This document shows positions 1-8,726 of a DNA stretch of 64,000 nt, piece by piece. Under the pieces are notes generated by a model that searched no databases, had not been told where the DNA came from, and saw only the letters and a program-made list of their open reading frames with translations. The position numbers and the translations under genes were made by a program. Source of the stretch: an uncultured Clostridia bacterium (GTDB lineage Bacteria > Bacillota > Clostridia > Oscillospirales > Ruminococcaceae); the NCBI GenBank assembly GCA_948473085.1, contig CAOKWH010000011.1, positions 1 to 64,000 of the forward strand. The letters run 5' to 3'. How positions within the stretch are numbered: position 1 is the stretch's first letter; the number at the start of each line of letters is the position of its first letter.

Positions 1-11
1 TAACAGGGGTG

Positions 12-458
12 CTATGTCCTGCGTGTAGTGTCATTCTTTATGAGAGGGTGGCATTCTGTACTTTTTTGAATTTCTTTCAGCCGTTCGGCATCCTGTTTAA
101 TTTGATACTCTAAGCTGGAAAGATGCTGTGCATCGCTGCCCCGTTCTCCCCAAACAAAATCAGTAAAGCCACTTTCCTGCATATGGCGGAAAAACTCATC
201 CTGCAGAATGCGATAAGAGGGCAGAAAAGAGGTTTTCCCATCCTTATCCGTTACCCGCTGCGATTTCCATTTCTTTGAATGGCTACCCTGTTGGATGGTT
301 TCTTTCACTGTCCCCACCAAAGCAGGGTTTTTACAGCGTTTTGAGCACAGAACTTGCTTTTCTACCACCGGGAGTGCTACAATGTGAAGGTGGTAGTGAT
401 AGACAGGGTGACCGTATTTTTCCGTTAATGCCAGATTGAGCTCATCGGCGTGCATCAC
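12..458 (-). pseudogene. MobV/Pre-type relaxase fragment
   Basis: The 148 residues match the middle of Firmicutes plasmid recombination/mobilization enzymes (Pre/Mob, MobV): a histidine-rich YHYHLHIVALPV stretch, then SKKWKSQR and a C-terminal SLEYQIKQ helix. Full family members run to 300 or more residues with an N-terminal DNA-nicking part. Here everything before MHADE is missing and the protein stops soon after the helix. The frame opens inside TGATG overlapping the end of the 455-670 gene, so it may be translationally coupled, but no catalytic N-terminus is encoded. I read it as a relic left by a deletion that joined two genes of a mobilizable or conjugative element. Confidence 0.75.
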
Positions 459-670
459 AGCGGAAAGGATGTGCGTTTCTCCATGATCTGCTCAAAGGAC
501 ACTACCACATCGCCGGGATCGGGCTTTACGGGCCCGGCCTGTTCCTGCTGAGGTGTGGGAGCGGCGACCTGTTCGGGAGCCGGGGTCTGGGGCTGGCCAG
601 CCGTTACAGACTCGGGAGCCTCCGGGATTTTTTTCTCACCGGGGCCCGTGTTCAGTTTGTCATCTGCCAT
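455..670 (-). pseudogene. Truncated mobile-element cargo protein (N-terminal part)
   Basis: A frame of 71 residues starts at an ATG with a good AAGGAGG site just upstream (about 672-682). The protein is low in complexity and rich in Pro, Ala and Gln (PAPEQVAAPTPQQEQA), ending in a short ordered piece, DVVVSFEQIMEKR. Such tails resemble the N-termini of larger conjugative-element proteins, but I cannot name the family. The stop codon overlaps the start of the relaxase fragment, and the switch from this linker to relaxase sequence within about 30 bp suggests a deletion junction near 455-490. It may still be expressed as a short peptide. Confidence 0.5.
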
Positions 671-757
671 TCATTAACCTCCTTTTCGTTAAAGTTGCAC
701 AAATTTCAGGCTTAAATTTCTGTAATTATTTTTTGCCTCCTTCCCGTCTATCCACGC

Positions 758-795
758 AAAAAAGCCGCCCGGTTTTGATGGCCGGACGGCCTTTC
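758..795 (-). terminator. Intrinsic terminator, - strand
   Basis: Read on the - strand, GCCGTCCGG and CCGGGCGGC form a 9-bp stem with one mismatch, followed directly by TTTTTT. It lies upstream of the 455-670 gene and downstream of the - strand promoter at 941-969. It would therefore end a transcript of about 180 nt or act as an attenuator. Confidence 0.65.
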
Positions 796-940
796 AGCGT
801 AATGTGATAGATCAAATATTATTTTTGTTGTTGGTAGGCTCCGAAAAGCCTTGTATTTGCGGTTTTCCTAATTTATATGGCCCTTACTAAATCATCCTCC
901 TATTTGGTTCTGTATCTGGCCGGATACTTTCGTTGAACTT

Positions 941-969
941 ATCATAGCATATCCGGAAAAACCGCGCAA
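941..969 (-). promoter_or_regulatory. Sigma-A type promoter, - strand
   Basis: On the - strand TTGCGC (964-969) is followed after 17 bp by TATGAT (941-946). No recognisable gene follows before the terminator at 758-795. The unit could be a small RNA or the leader of the truncated element gene. Confidence 0.45.
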
Positions 970-1058
970 GAACGCACTTTTTTGTTTGCAGCGCACTGCC
1001 AGGTAAGGCAGATACTTTCAGGTGCCTGTCAGGGTGGAGAAAAAGTAGAAAAACCCGT

Positions 1059-1086
1059 TTGCAATCCCCCGGCAATATGCTACAAT
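1059..1086 (+). promoter_or_regulatory. radC promoter
   Basis: TTGCAA (1059-1064), a 16-bp spacer and TACAAT (1081-1086) lie about 50 bp before the radC start. No LexA-type box is visible here. Confidence 0.6.
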
Positions 1087-1136
1087 AGCACTGTGCCATT
1101 GCTTGCAACAGTATGGGGGACGGGGAGAGAAGGGAC

Positions 1137-1853
1137 ATGCCAAAACAGGAAGTGAGCCATAAGGACCACCGCAAACGGATGAAATCCAGGTTTTTGCTGG
1201 AGGGGTTAGACAATTTTGAAAGTCATAATATATTGGAGCTTATGCTGTTTTATGCCATTCCTCAGGGGGACACCAACCCGGTGGCTCATCGGCTGCTGGA
1301 GGAGTTTGGCTCCTTTTCCGGGGTGCTCAACGCCAGTGTGGAAAACCTCTGCCAGGTAAAAGGGGTAGGGGAGCATGCCGCCACTTTGATAAAGCTGTTT
1401 GCAGCAGTGTCCCGGCGCTATCTGGACGATGGCAATTCCGGAGGAGTGCTCCTCAATTCCACCGAAGAGGCAGGGCGTTTTATTGTGCCAAAGTTTGTGG
1501 GCCGAACGGTGGAAACGGCTTATCTGGTCTGCCTGGATAGCAAGCGGAAAGTGATCTATTGCGGCATTCTGGGGGAAGGCTCGGTGAACAGTGTGCCCAT
1601 CTTTGTCCGGAGCATTGTGGAAAAGGCCATCGCAGTGAATGCCAGCTATGTTATTCTGGCCCATAACCATCCCACCGGCTTTGCCCTGCCCTCCGGGGAT
1701 GATATTCGCACCACCCAGGCGGTGAGCGCTGCACTGGCGCCCCTTTCCATCACTCTGCTGGATCATCTTGTGGTGGCAATGGAGGATTATATTTCTATGC
1801 AGGATTCGGGCATTATGGATGGGTGCGCCGGCTTGGTTGGAGGAAAGCTGTAG
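1137..1853 (+). CDS. radC: RadC family JAB/MPN-domain protein
   Basis: The protein has the RadC layout: an N-terminal helix-hairpin-helix-like region (FGSFSGVLNASVENLCQVKGVG) and a C-terminal JAB1/MPN metallo-domain with HNHPTG followed by SGDD, the metal-binding signature. RadC proteins were named after a supposed DNA repair role, but their activity is unsettled. I chose the ATG at 1137 because GGAGAGAAGGG precedes it; the in-frame ATG at 1113 has no ribosome binding site. The gene is followed after 9 bp by a small zinc-motif protein gene, probably in the same transcript. Confidence 0.9.
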   Translation: MPKQEVSHKDHRKRMKSRFLLEGLDNFESHNILELMLFYAIPQGDTNPVAHRLLEEFGSFSGVLNASVENLCQVKGVGEHAATLIKLFAAVSRRYLDDGNSGGVLLNSTEEAGRFIVPKFVGRTVETAYLVCLDSKRKVIYCGILGEGSVNSVPIFVRSIVEKAIAVNASYVILAHNHPTGFALPSGDDIRTTQAVSAALAPLSITLLDHLVVAMEDYISMQDSGIMDGCAGLVGGKL

Positions 1854-1862
1854 GGGGACATC

Positions 1863-2138
1863 GTGGCAAAACAGGATGATTGGCGGCTGTTAAACGAGGT
1901 GCAGCACCTGAAAAAAGCAGAGTGGAACCCAACAGACGGGGAGGAGCTTGCAAAACATGCCCCGCACCTGCACCGCTGTGCATTTTGTCTGGAACAGGTA
2001 CAGGACAGCCCCTATCAGAGGTGGCTTGTTTTGCCTGATTTATCCTGCTGTGTCTGCGAGGCGTGCTATGGCGACTTTAAAGAACTGTTTGAGTGGAAAC
2101 AGCTGGATGGCTGGGATATAGCTTGGGATAGGGGATAA
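1863..2138 (+). CDS. Hypothetical protein with two CxxC motifs
   Basis: A 91-residue protein starts at a GTG, with AGGGGGA overlapping the radC stop codon as its ribosome binding site. The middle has CAFC and the later part has CCVCEAC, spaced like a small zinc ribbon. The C-terminus is Trp-rich (FEWKQLDGWDIAWDRG). I do not recognise the family. Tight spacing to radC suggests co-transcription, and a terminator follows immediately. A zinc-stabilised small regulatory or adaptor protein is possible, but this is inference. Confidence 0.7.
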   Translation: MAKQDDWRLLNEVQHLKKAEWNPTDGEELAKHAPHLHRCAFCLEQVQDSPYQRWLVLPDLSCCVCEACYGDFKELFEWKQLDGWDIAWDRG

Positions 2139-2161
2139 AAGCAGTGCTGACGCTGCTTTTT
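2137..2161 (+). terminator. Terminator after the radC unit
   Basis: AAAAGCAG and CTGCTTTT form a perfect 8-bp stem with an 8-nt loop and run into five T residues. It starts at the stop codon of the 1863-2138 gene. Confidence 0.7.
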
Positions 2162-2394
2162 CAGAGTGCTGGTTTGAATAGCAGTTTTGAGAAAAACCAA
2201 GTATAAAGGTGCCGGTGTAAAACAGAAAGATGGACGGCCCCCATTTGTCGTTTTGGCAGATAAGCAGCAAGCTGCCAATAGAAATTGGCTCTAATTTTTG
2301 ATATTCAAAAAGGGGATCGGTCATAGTCCAAATAGCGTGTAGGACGGGAAGCCGGGTGGTATATCTGTAAAGCAGAGAAGCAGGCCGCCCCCCC

Positions 2395-2423
2395 TTGCAG
2401 TTTTTGACTTTTTATGGTATAGT
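2395..2423 (+). promoter_or_regulatory. uvrBA promoter
   Basis: TTGCAG (2395-2400), a 17-bp spacer and TATAGT (2418-2423). It lies directly before the LexA-type box, so repressor binding would cover the start of transcription. Confidence 0.7.
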
Positions 2424-2431
2424 AAGAGAAT

Positions 2432-2443
2432 GAACATTTGTTC
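2432..2443 (+). promoter_or_regulatory. LexA (SOS) box of uvrBA
   Basis: GAACATTTGTTC is a perfect GAAC-N4-GTTC palindrome, the core of the Gram-positive SOS box. It sits 8 bp after the -10 element. uvrB is a standard SOS gene in Firmicutes, so this serves as the reference box for the other two sites in this window. Confidence 0.85.
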
Positions 2444-2502
2444 TAAAATTGCTGCTGCAATGAGGGCGGGCAGGCGTTTTTTAAAAGGGAAAGGGTGATT
2501 TT

Positions 2503-4476
2503 ATGGCGGTGAAAGATCAGTTTGAATTGGTATCCCCTTATAAGCCCACCGGCGACCAGCCGGAGGCCATTGCGCGGCTGGTGGAAGGTATCCGCCGGGG
2601 GGATAAGGAACAGGCGCTGCTGGGGGTTACCGGTTCGGGCAAAACCTTTACTATGGCCAATGTGATTGCCCAGCTGAACCGCCCCACACTGGTGCTGGCC
2701 CACAACAAGACCTTGGCGGCCCAGCTGTGCAGCGAATTTAAGGAATTTTTCCCCCACAATGCGGTGGAATACTTTGTCAGCTACTATGATTACTACCAGC
2801 CCGAGGCCTATGTGCCCGGCACCGATACCTATATCGAAAAGGACAGCGCCATCAATGAGGAGATAGAAAAACTGCGGCACTCGGCCACCTCCTCCCTTTC
2901 GGAACGGCGGGATGTTATTATTGTAGCCAGTGTGTCCTGTATCTACACCCTGGGCGACCCCATCGACTACCGGAATATGGTCATCTCCCTGCGTAAGGGG
3001 ATGACGATGGAGCGGGATGCCCTGACCCGAAAACTGGTGACGCTGCAGTACGAGCGCAACGATATCAACTTTACCCGCAACAAATTCCGGGTGCGGGGGG
3101 ATGTGGTGGAAATTTTCCCGGCCTATCAGTCGGATACAGCTGTACGGGTGGAGTTTTTTGGGGATGAGATTGAGCGTATCGGGGAAATTAACACCGTCAC
3201 CGGCGAGGTGAAAAACTTTGTTTCCCATGTGGCGATCTATCCGGCCTCCCATTACATTGTGCCGGCGGACAAAATGCAGGAGGCCCTGGAGGACATCCGG
3301 GATGAGGCGGATGAGCGGGTCAAGTTTTTCCGGGAGCAGGGCAAGCTGATTGAGGCCCAGCGCATTGCCGAACGCACCAACTATGACATTGAAATGCTCA
3401 CCGAAATTGGTTTTTGCAAGGGGATTGAAAACTATTCCCGGGTGCTCTCCCGCCGGGAACCGGGTTCGGTGCCCTATACGCTGCTGGATTACTTCCCGGA
3501 TGACTTTTTGCTCATGGTGGATGAATCCCATGTGATGCTGCCCCAGGTACGGGGCATGTATGGCGGCGACCGCAGCCGCAAACAGACACTGATAGACTAT
3601 GGCTTCCGCCTGCCGTCGGCGCTGGACAACCGGCCGCTGAACTTTGATGAATTTTATGGCAAGCTGGGGCAGATTGTCTATGTATCTGCCACCCCCGGCG
3701 ACTTTGAGCGCCAGCACAGCACCCAGACAGTGGAACAGGTGATTCGTCCCACCGGCCTGTTGGACCCCATGATTGAGGTGAAACCGGTGGAGGGGCAGAT
3801 AGACGATCTGCTCAGTGAGATTAACAGCCGCACTGCCGTGGGGGAAAAGGTGCTGGTAACCACCCTGACCAAGCGGATGGCGGAGGATTTGACTGCCTAC
3901 CTGGAGAATATGGGGGTAAAAATCCGCTATATGCATCATGATGTGGATACGATGGAGCGGATGGAGCTAATCCGCGACCTGCGCCTGGGGGAATACGATG
4001 TGCTGGTGGGCATCAACTTGCTCCGGGAAGGGCTGGATATTCCAGAAGTGTCGCTGGTGGCTATTTTGGATGCCGATAAGGAGGGCTTCCTGCGCTCCGA
4101 AACCTCGCTGATTCAGACCATCGGCCGCGCTGCCCGAAACGACCATGGCAAAGTGATAATGTATGCCGATACGGTCACCGGTTCGATGGAGCGGGCCATT
4201 ACTGAAACCATGCGCCGCCGCACCATCCAGGAGCGGTACAACCAGGAGCATGGCATTGTGCCCCAGACCATTAAAAAGGATGTGCGGGAGGTTCTGGAAA
4301 TTTCCACCAAGGAAACGGTGGAGGGGCAGACCAAAAAGAAGCGCATGAGCCCGGCGGAGCGCCAGGCAATGATTGCCAAGCTGACATTGGAGATGCAAAA
4401 CGCCGCCAAGATGCTGGAGTTTGAGCATGCGGCCTATCTCCGGGATAAGATAAAAAAGCTAAAGGAACACAAATAA
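2503..4476 (+). CDS. uvrB: Excinuclease ABC subunit B
   Basis: The 657-residue protein is full length for UvrB, the damage-verifying helicase-like subunit of nucleotide excision repair. Visible features are the Walker A motif GVTGSGKT, the Tyr-rich beta-hairpin region [14 protein letters not shown], the DESH helicase motif, the conserved [13 protein letters not shown] and QTIGRAARN motifs, and a C-terminal UVR domain ([21 protein letters not shown]) that contacts UvrC. uvrA follows after 17 bp. Transcription starts from a promoter with a LexA-type box, so damage induction is expected. Confidence 0.97.
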   Translation: MAVKDQFELVSPYKPTGDQPEAIARLVEGIRRGDKEQALLGVTGSGKTFTMANVIAQLNRPTLVLAHNKTLAAQLCSEFKEFFPHNAVEYFVSYYDYYQPEAYVPGTDTYIEKDSAINEEIEKLRHSATSSLSERRDVIIVASVSCIYTLGDPIDYRNMVISLRKGMTMERDALTRKLVTLQYERNDINFTRNKFRVRGDVVEIFPAYQSDTAVRVEFFGDEIERIGEINTVTGEVKNFVSHVAIYPASHYIVPADKMQEALEDIRDEADERVKFFREQGKLIEAQRIAERTNYDIEMLTEIGFCKGIENYSRVLSRREPGSVPYTLLDYFPDDFLLMVDESHVMLPQVRGMYGGDRSRKQTLIDYGFRLPSALDNRPLNFDEFYGKLGQIVYVSATPGDFERQHSTQTVEQVIRPTGLLDPMIEVKPVEGQIDDLLSEINSRTAVGEKVLVTTLTKRMAEDLTAYLENMGVKIRYMHHDVDTMERMELIRDLRLGEYDVLVGINLLREGLDIPEVSLVAILDADKEGFLRSETSLIQTIGRAARNDHGKVIMYADTVTGSMERAITETMRRRTIQERYNQEHGIVPQTIKKDVREVLEISTKETVEGQTKKKRMSPAERQAMIAKLTLEMQNAAKMLEFEHAAYLRDKIKKLKEHK

Positions 4477-4493
4477 CGGAGGCAGAAAACACT

Positions 4494-7313
4494 GTGGCAA
4501 AGGATAAAATTGTAATCAGGGGTGCCAAGGAGCACAACCTGAAAAATATTGATGTGGAAATCCCCCGGGACAAGCTGGTGGTGTTCACCGGGCTTTCCGG
4601 TTCGGGTAAAAGCTCGCTGGCCTTCGATACCATCTATGCCGACGGCCAGCGCCGGTATATGGAGAGCCTTTCCTCCTATGCCCGCATGTTTCTGGGACAG
4701 ATGGAAAAGCCCAATGTGGAGTATATCGAGGGGCTTTCCCCGGCTATTTCCATCGACCAGAAAACCACCAGCAAAAACCCCCGTTCCACGGTGGGCACCG
4801 TCACCGAAATTTACGACTATCTGCGGCTGCTCTATGCCCGCATTGGAATCCCCCACTGCCCCATCTGCGGCAAGGTGATTGAACAGCAGACAGTGGACCA
4901 GATGGTGGACCGGATACTGGAACTGCCGGAGGGCACCCGGGTGCAGGTGCTGGCCCCGGTGGTGCGTCAGCGCAAAGGCGAACATGCCAAGGAGTTTGAG
5001 GCGGCCCGGCGCAGCGGCTATGTACGGGTACGGGTGGATGGCCACCTGTACGACCTTACCGAGGAGATTAAGTTAGAGAAGAACAAAAAACATACCATCG
5101 AAGTGGTGGTGGACCGCCTGGTGGTGCGGGAGGATATCCGTTCCCGGCTGTCCGATTCGCTGGAAACGGCGCTGAATCTCACCGGCAGCATTGTAATTGT
5201 CAATGTGCTGGACGGGGAGGACATCACCTTTTCCCAGCAGTATGCCTGTGTGGATCATGGCGTCAGTATTGAGGAGCTTTCGCCCCGGATGTTTTCGTTC
5301 AACAACCCTGCCGGCGCCTGCCCCAAGTGTACCGGCCTTGGCACCTATATGAAGATTGACCCCGACCTGGTTATCCCCAACAAGGAGCTTTCCATCCGGG
5401 AGGGCGCCATCAAAGCCAGCGGCTGGTATTTCTCCGAGGGGGGCATGGCCCAGATGTACTACGAGGGGCTGGCGGAACACTATGGTTTTTCGCTGGATAC
5501 CCCGGTGAAGAACCTGCCTAAGAAGGCGCTGGACATTCTGCTCTATGGCAACGGCGGCGAGAAAATCAAAATCCGCCGGGAGACCGGTACCATGCAGGGG
5601 GCCTACAATACCGATTTTGAGGGCATTGTCAACAACCTGGAACGGCGCTTTCGGGAAACCAGCAGCAACTGGATGCGGGAGGAGATTGCCGGCTGGATGA
5701 GCAGCATCGACTGCCCCGACTGTCACGGCGCCCGGCTGAAAAAGGAGGCGTTGGCTGTCACAGTCGGCGGCATCAATATCAACGATTTCTGTAATCTTTC
5801 GGTGGGGACTGCGTTGGACTTTGTCACAGCCTTGCAGCTCACCGACCGGGAACAGATGATCGCCGCCCAGGTGCTCAAGGAGATTAAAGCCCGGCTGGGT
5901 TTCCTGGTGAATGTGGGGTTGGAGTACCTCACCCTGTCCCGGGCATCCGCCACCCTGTCCGGCGGCGAAAGCCAGCGTATCCGCCTGGCTACCCAGATTG
6001 GCTCCTCGCTGATGGGGGTGCTGTATATTCTGGATGAGCCCAGCATCGGCCTGCACCAGCGGGACAACGACCGGTTGATTGAAACCCTTCAGCGGCTGCG
6101 TGACCTGGGCAACACGCTGATTGTGGTGGAGCACGACGAGGACACCATTCTGTCGGCGGACTATGTGGTGGATATCGGCCCTGGCGCCGGCGTTCACGGC
6201 GGCCAGGTGGTGGTCACCGGCTCGGTGCAGGATGTGATGAACTGTGAGAGTTCCATCACCGGCCAGTACCTCAGCGGCAGGAAGAAAATTCTGGTACCGG
6301 AGAAGCGCCGGGAGGGGAGCGGCAAGTGGATTGCCATTCGAGGCGCCCGGGAGAACAACCTGAAAAATATTGATGTAAAGCTGCCGTTGGGGCGCTTTAA
6401 TGTAGTTACAGGGGTGTCCGGTTCGGGCAAATCATCGCTGATAAACGAGATTTTATACAAGTCCCTGGCGGCCCAGCTGAACAAGGCCCGCACCCGTCCC
6501 GGCAAGCACCGGGACATTCAGGGCACCGAGGAGCTGGACAAGATTATAGCCATCGACCAGTCCCCCATTGGCCGAACCCCTCGGTCCAATCCCGCCACCT
6601 ACACCGGCGTGTTCACCGACATTCGGGAGGTATTTGCCCAGACCAACGATGCCAAAATGCGGGGGTACAGTTCTTCCCGGTTTTCCTTTAATGTCAAGGG
6701 CGGCCGGTGCGAGGCCTGTGATGGGGATGGCATTGTGCAGATTGAAATGCACTTTCTGCCGGATATTTTTGTCCCCTGCGAGGTGTGCGGCGGCCGCCGG
6801 TACAACCGGGAGACCTTGGAGGTCAAATATAAGGGTAAAAATATCTACGATGTGCTGGAGATGACGGTGGAGGAGGCCCTGGCCTTCTTTGAGAACCACC
6901 AGAAAATCCGCCGGAAGCTGCAAACCCTCTATGATGTGGGGCTGGGGTATATCAAGCTGGGGCAGTCGGCCACTACCCTGTCCGGCGGCGAGGCCCAGCG
7001 GATTAAGCTGGCCACCGAGCTTTCCCGCCGTCCCACCGGCAAGACCATCTATGTACTGGACGAGCCCAGCACCGGCCTGCACACTGCCGATGTGCACATG
7101 CTCATCGAGGTGCTTAATAAGCTGGTGGATAGCGGCAATACCATTGTGGTGATTGAACATAACCTGGATATTATCAAGGTGGCGGATTATATTGTGGACC
7201 TGGGCCCCGAGGGGGGCGACAAGGGCGGCCAGGTAGTGGTGTGCGGCACCCCAGAGGAGGTTGCAGCCTGTCCAGGCTCCTACACCGGAAAATATTTGAA
7301 AAAGTATTTGTAA
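4494..7313 (+). CDS. uvrA: Excinuclease ABC subunit A
   Basis: The 939-residue protein is full length for UvrA, the DNA damage sensor that loads UvrB. It has two ABC ATPase modules, each with a Walker A ([22 protein letters not shown]) and a signature segment ([18 protein letters not shown]). It also has zinc-binding CPIC and a CxxC pair in CEACDGDG...CEVCGGRRY. Translation starts at a GTG preceded by ACGGAGGC. It is co-transcribed with uvrB. Confidence 0.97.
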   Translation: MAKDKIVIRGAKEHNLKNIDVEIPRDKLVVFTGLSGSGKSSLAFDTIYADGQRRYMESLSSYARMFLGQMEKPNVEYIEGLSPAISIDQKTTSKNPRSTVGTVTEIYDYLRLLYARIGIPHCPICGKVIEQQTVDQMVDRILELPEGTRVQVLAPVVRQRKGEHAKEFEAARRSGYVRVRVDGHLYDLTEEIKLEKNKKHTIEVVVDRLVVREDIRSRLSDSLETALNLTGSIVIVNVLDGEDITFSQQYACVDHGVSIEELSPRMFSFNNPAGACPKCTGLGTYMKIDPDLVIPNKELSIREGAIKASGWYFSEGGMAQMYYEGLAEHYGFSLDTPVKNLPKKALDILLYGNGGEKIKIRRETGTMQGAYNTDFEGIVNNLERRFRETSSNWMREEIAGWMSSIDCPDCHGARLKKEALAVTVGGININDFCNLSVGTALDFVTALQLTDREQMIAAQVLKEIKARLGFLVNVGLEYLTLSRASATLSGGESQRIRLATQIGSSLMGVLYILDEPSIGLHQRDNDRLIETLQRLRDLGNTLIVVEHDEDTILSADYVVDIGPGAGVHGGQVVVTGSVQDVMNCESSITGQYLSGRKKILVPEKRREGSGKWIAIRGARENNLKNIDVKLPLGRFNVVTGVSGSGKSSLINEILYKSLAAQLNKARTRPGKHRDIQGTEELDKIIAIDQSPIGRTPRSNPATYTGVFTDIREVFAQTNDAKMRGYSSSRFSFNVKGGRCEACDGDGIVQIEMHFLPDIFVPCEVCGGRRYNRETLEVKYKGKNIYDVLEMTVEEALAFFENHQKIRRKLQTLYDVGLGYIKLGQSATTLSGGEAQRIKLATELSRRPTGKTIYVLDEPSTGLHTADVHMLIEVLNKLVDSGNTIVVIEHNLDIIKVADYIVDLGPEGGDKGGQVVVCGTPEEVAACPGSYTGKYLKKYL

Positions 7314-7336
7314 ACTGTTCTTATTTTGGATATAAT
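7308..7336 (+). promoter_or_regulatory. Rubredoxin promoter
   Basis: TTGTAA overlaps the uvrA stop codon and is followed after 17 bp by TATAAT. A second TATAAT lies at 7355-7360 without a clear -35 element. Confidence 0.55.
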
Positions 7337-7430
7337 ATTGAAGGGTATATATGATATAATGTATACCACGGTGCGGGGCTCTTCCCGACACCTGTTCATT
7401 TGAGAAAAATTTGTTTGGAGGTACAAAACT

Positions 7431-7589
7431 ATGGCAAAGTATGTTTGCACTGTTTGCGGATACATCTATGACGAGGCAGTGGGCGATCCCGATAACGGCA
7501 TTGCTGCTGGCACCAAGTGGGAGGATGTTCCGGAGGATTTCGTTTGCCCCCTGTGCGGTGTGGGCAAGGACCTGTTTGAGCAGGCATAA
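7431..7589 (+). CDS. Rubredoxin
   Basis: This 52-residue protein reads [18 protein letters not shown] and ends [10 protein letters not shown]. It is a canonical rubredoxin with Cys6, Cys9, Cys39 and Cys42 in two CxxCG knuckles that hold a single iron. It is a small electron carrier in the cytoplasm, often serving oxygen- and peroxide-detoxifying reductases in anaerobes. The ribosome binding site TTTGGAGG is 8 bp before the ATG. It is monocistronic: a promoter precedes it and a strong terminator follows. Confidence 0.95.
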   Translation: MAKYVCTVCGYIYDEAVGDPDNGIAAGTKWEDVPEDFVCPLCGVGKDLFEQA

Positions 7590-7612
7590 TCTGTCTGAAT
7601 TATAGACAGCAA

Positions 7613-7651
7613 CAAAAACCTTTGGCTATATGGGCCAAAGGTTTTTCTTTT
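7613..7651 (+). terminator. Terminator after rubredoxin
   Basis: AAAAACCTTTGGC pairs with GCCAAAGGTTTTT around a short loop and is followed by CTTTT. Confidence 0.85.
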
Positions 7652-7672
7652 GCACCAAAATGTTAAATGTTC

Positions 7673-7702
7673 TTGACATCCTGGCGGGGAATACGCTATA
7701 AT
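7673..7702 (+). promoter_or_regulatory. Strong promoter of the membrane protein/HTH operon
   Basis: A perfect TTGACA (7673-7678) and a perfect TATAAT (7697-7702) are separated by 18 bp. GTAAA and TTTAC (7705-7720) form an inverted repeat at the expected transcription start, a candidate operator for the HTH protein encoded in the operon. Confidence 0.75.
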
Positions 7703-7737
7703 ATGTAAAAGAAACTTTACTTTTTAGGAGGGTCGTT

Positions 7738-8103
7738 ATGAAAAGGGTTTGGAAAGGCTTAAGGCCGAATCATCCCGACGAGATGGAAAAGGCCATTCTT
7801 TTTCGGGCACAGAGAAATGCCTATTTCTTTTTGATAGCGGCGCTTTTGGCCTGGTCCCTATATGAGAGCAGCCAGGTTTATCTGCGCCACACTGCTTTAA
7901 ATCTGCTGCCTTGCCTTTTGCTGGTGACAGCTGCTGTTATTCAGGCGCTTTCCCAGTCGATACTAACCCGCAATGCAGTTAAGGACGATGAGGATTCTTA
8001 CGAAACGGGCCCGCTGCAAAAACTGGTCCTGTGGGGATGTGTTGCTGCCAGCCTGGCGGCTACTATCGTCACTGCCTTCCTTTTTATGGGCGCCAGACTA
8101 TGA
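7738..8103 (+). CDS. Small membrane protein in HTH operon
   Basis: The 121-residue protein has about three hydrophobic segments (near residues 29-42, 54-72 and 97-118) and a charged N-terminus. No family is recognised with certainty. It is the first gene of a three-gene operon under a near-consensus promoter, and its TGA overlaps the ATG of the HTH gene (ATGA). This arrangement, a small membrane protein with an Xre-like protein, is common in Firmicutes and often self-regulated. Function unknown. Confidence 0.75.
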   Translation: MKRVWKGLRPNHPDEMEKAILFRAQRNAYFFLIAALLAWSLYESSQVYLRHTALNLLPCLLLVTAAVIQALSQSILTRNAVKDDEDSYETGPLQKLVLWGCVAASLAATIVTAFLFMGARL

Positions 8104-8294
8104 AGAACAGAATAAAGGAACTGCGCAAGGCGGCAGGATACCGACAGGAAGATTTAGCCGCAGCAATGGGAGTATCCAGACAGACCATCATCGCCATTGA
8201 AAATGACAAATACAACCCCACACTGGAACTGGCCATGAAGCTGGCCCGCCACCTGGATACAACAGTCGAACAGCTTTTTATATTGGAGGAATAG
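8100..8294 (+). CDS. Xre/Cro-type helix-turn-helix regulator
   Basis: The 64-residue protein is essentially one HTH_3 domain: IKELRKAAGYRQEDLAAAMGVSRQTIIAIENDKYNPTL is read across residues 5-42, with the recognition helix around VSRQTIIAIE. It lacks any ligand or multimerisation domain, like the short YozG/Cro-like regulators. The start overlaps the preceding stop codon and the next gene starts 2 bp after its own stop, so the three genes are translated together. It probably binds the inverted repeat at the operon promoter. Confidence 0.92.
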   Translation: MKNRIKELRKAAGYRQEDLAAAMGVSRQTIIAIENDKYNPTLELAMKLARHLDTTVEQLFILEE

Positions 8295-8296
8295 CC

Positions 8297-8617
8297 ATGA
8301 AACAGAACGGAATGCGTTTGCTGCCGTATGGCATCATACTGGGAATAGACTTTTACCTGCTGCCCCTGCTCATGAAAAATACCGGCGCTGCCATGCTGCT
8401 GATGCTGTGTGTCATGCCGCTGGTTGCACTGGTCTGTGGCATTGTGTATGGCTCCCGCAATGGATTTGGACTTGTTCTGCCGGTGATAGCGGTTCTTTTG
8501 TTTGTTCCCACTGTATTTATCTATTACAATTCGTCCGCCTGGGTGTATACTGTCTTTTATGGGGGACTTGTTTTGGCTGGTATTTTGATAGGAAAACTGT
8601 TTTATAGAAAAAGATGA
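8297..8617 (+). CDS. Small four-helix membrane protein
   Basis: The 106 residues are almost entirely hydrophobic, with about four membrane segments (near 8-25, 29-50, 56-74 and 79-102) and a basic C-terminus KLFYRKR. Its ribosome binding site GGAGG lies inside the end of the HTH gene. I do not recognise a family. Last gene of the operon, ending at a near-perfect hairpin. Confidence 0.75.
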   Translation: MKQNGMRLLPYGIILGIDFYLLPLLMKNTGAAMLLMLCVMPLVALVCGIVYGSRNGFGLVLPVIAVLLFVPTVFIYYNSSAWVYTVFYGGLVLAGILIGKLFYRKR

Positions 8618-8618
8618 A

Positions 8619-8659
8619 AACAAGGCCCTTCTGCTTTTAAAAATCAGAAGGGCCTTGTT
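8619..8659. terminator. Bidirectional terminator
   Basis: AACAAGGCCCTTCTG pairs perfectly with CAGAAGGGCCTTGTT across an 11-nt loop. It separates the convergent HTH operon (+) and DUF5131 gene (-). A T-rich tail is better on the - strand. Confidence 0.8.
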
Positions 8660-8726
8660 GCTGCTGAATTTGAGAACTATTCCAAGGGTTTTTATCAAGG
8701 CCGAATTTTGTGCGCAGCAATGTACT

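Larger units (their letters stand above)
671..1136. other. Intergenic region between mobile-element relic and radC
   Basis: No gene is supported here. It holds the radC promoter on the + strand and, on the - strand, a separate promoter (941-969), a short hairpin (836-855) and an intrinsic terminator (758-795). Two strong ribosome-binding-like sequences on the - strand (AGGAGG near 898 and AAGGAGG near 739) are not followed by open frames of any length. This suggests decayed genes of the element remnant. Confidence 0.5.
2139..2502. other. Intergenic region upstream of uvrB
   Basis: The first 200 bp hold only the terminator and nothing else I recognise. The last 110 bp hold the uvrB promoter and LexA-type operator. 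Confidence 0.5.

Noticed and set aside
553..807. 84-codon frame on the + strand in the mobile-element relic
   Set aside because: No binding site and no recognisable protein; overlaps the better supported 455-670 gene.
2443..3939. Long frame antisense to uvrB (498 codons)
   Set aside because: It lies wholly opposite a clear uvrB, is rich in His/Gln/Gly as GC-rich antisense frames are, and has no family motif or binding site.
5073..6197. Long frame antisense to uvrA (374 codons)
   Set aside because: Opposite strand of a conserved gene; composition typical of a shadow frame.
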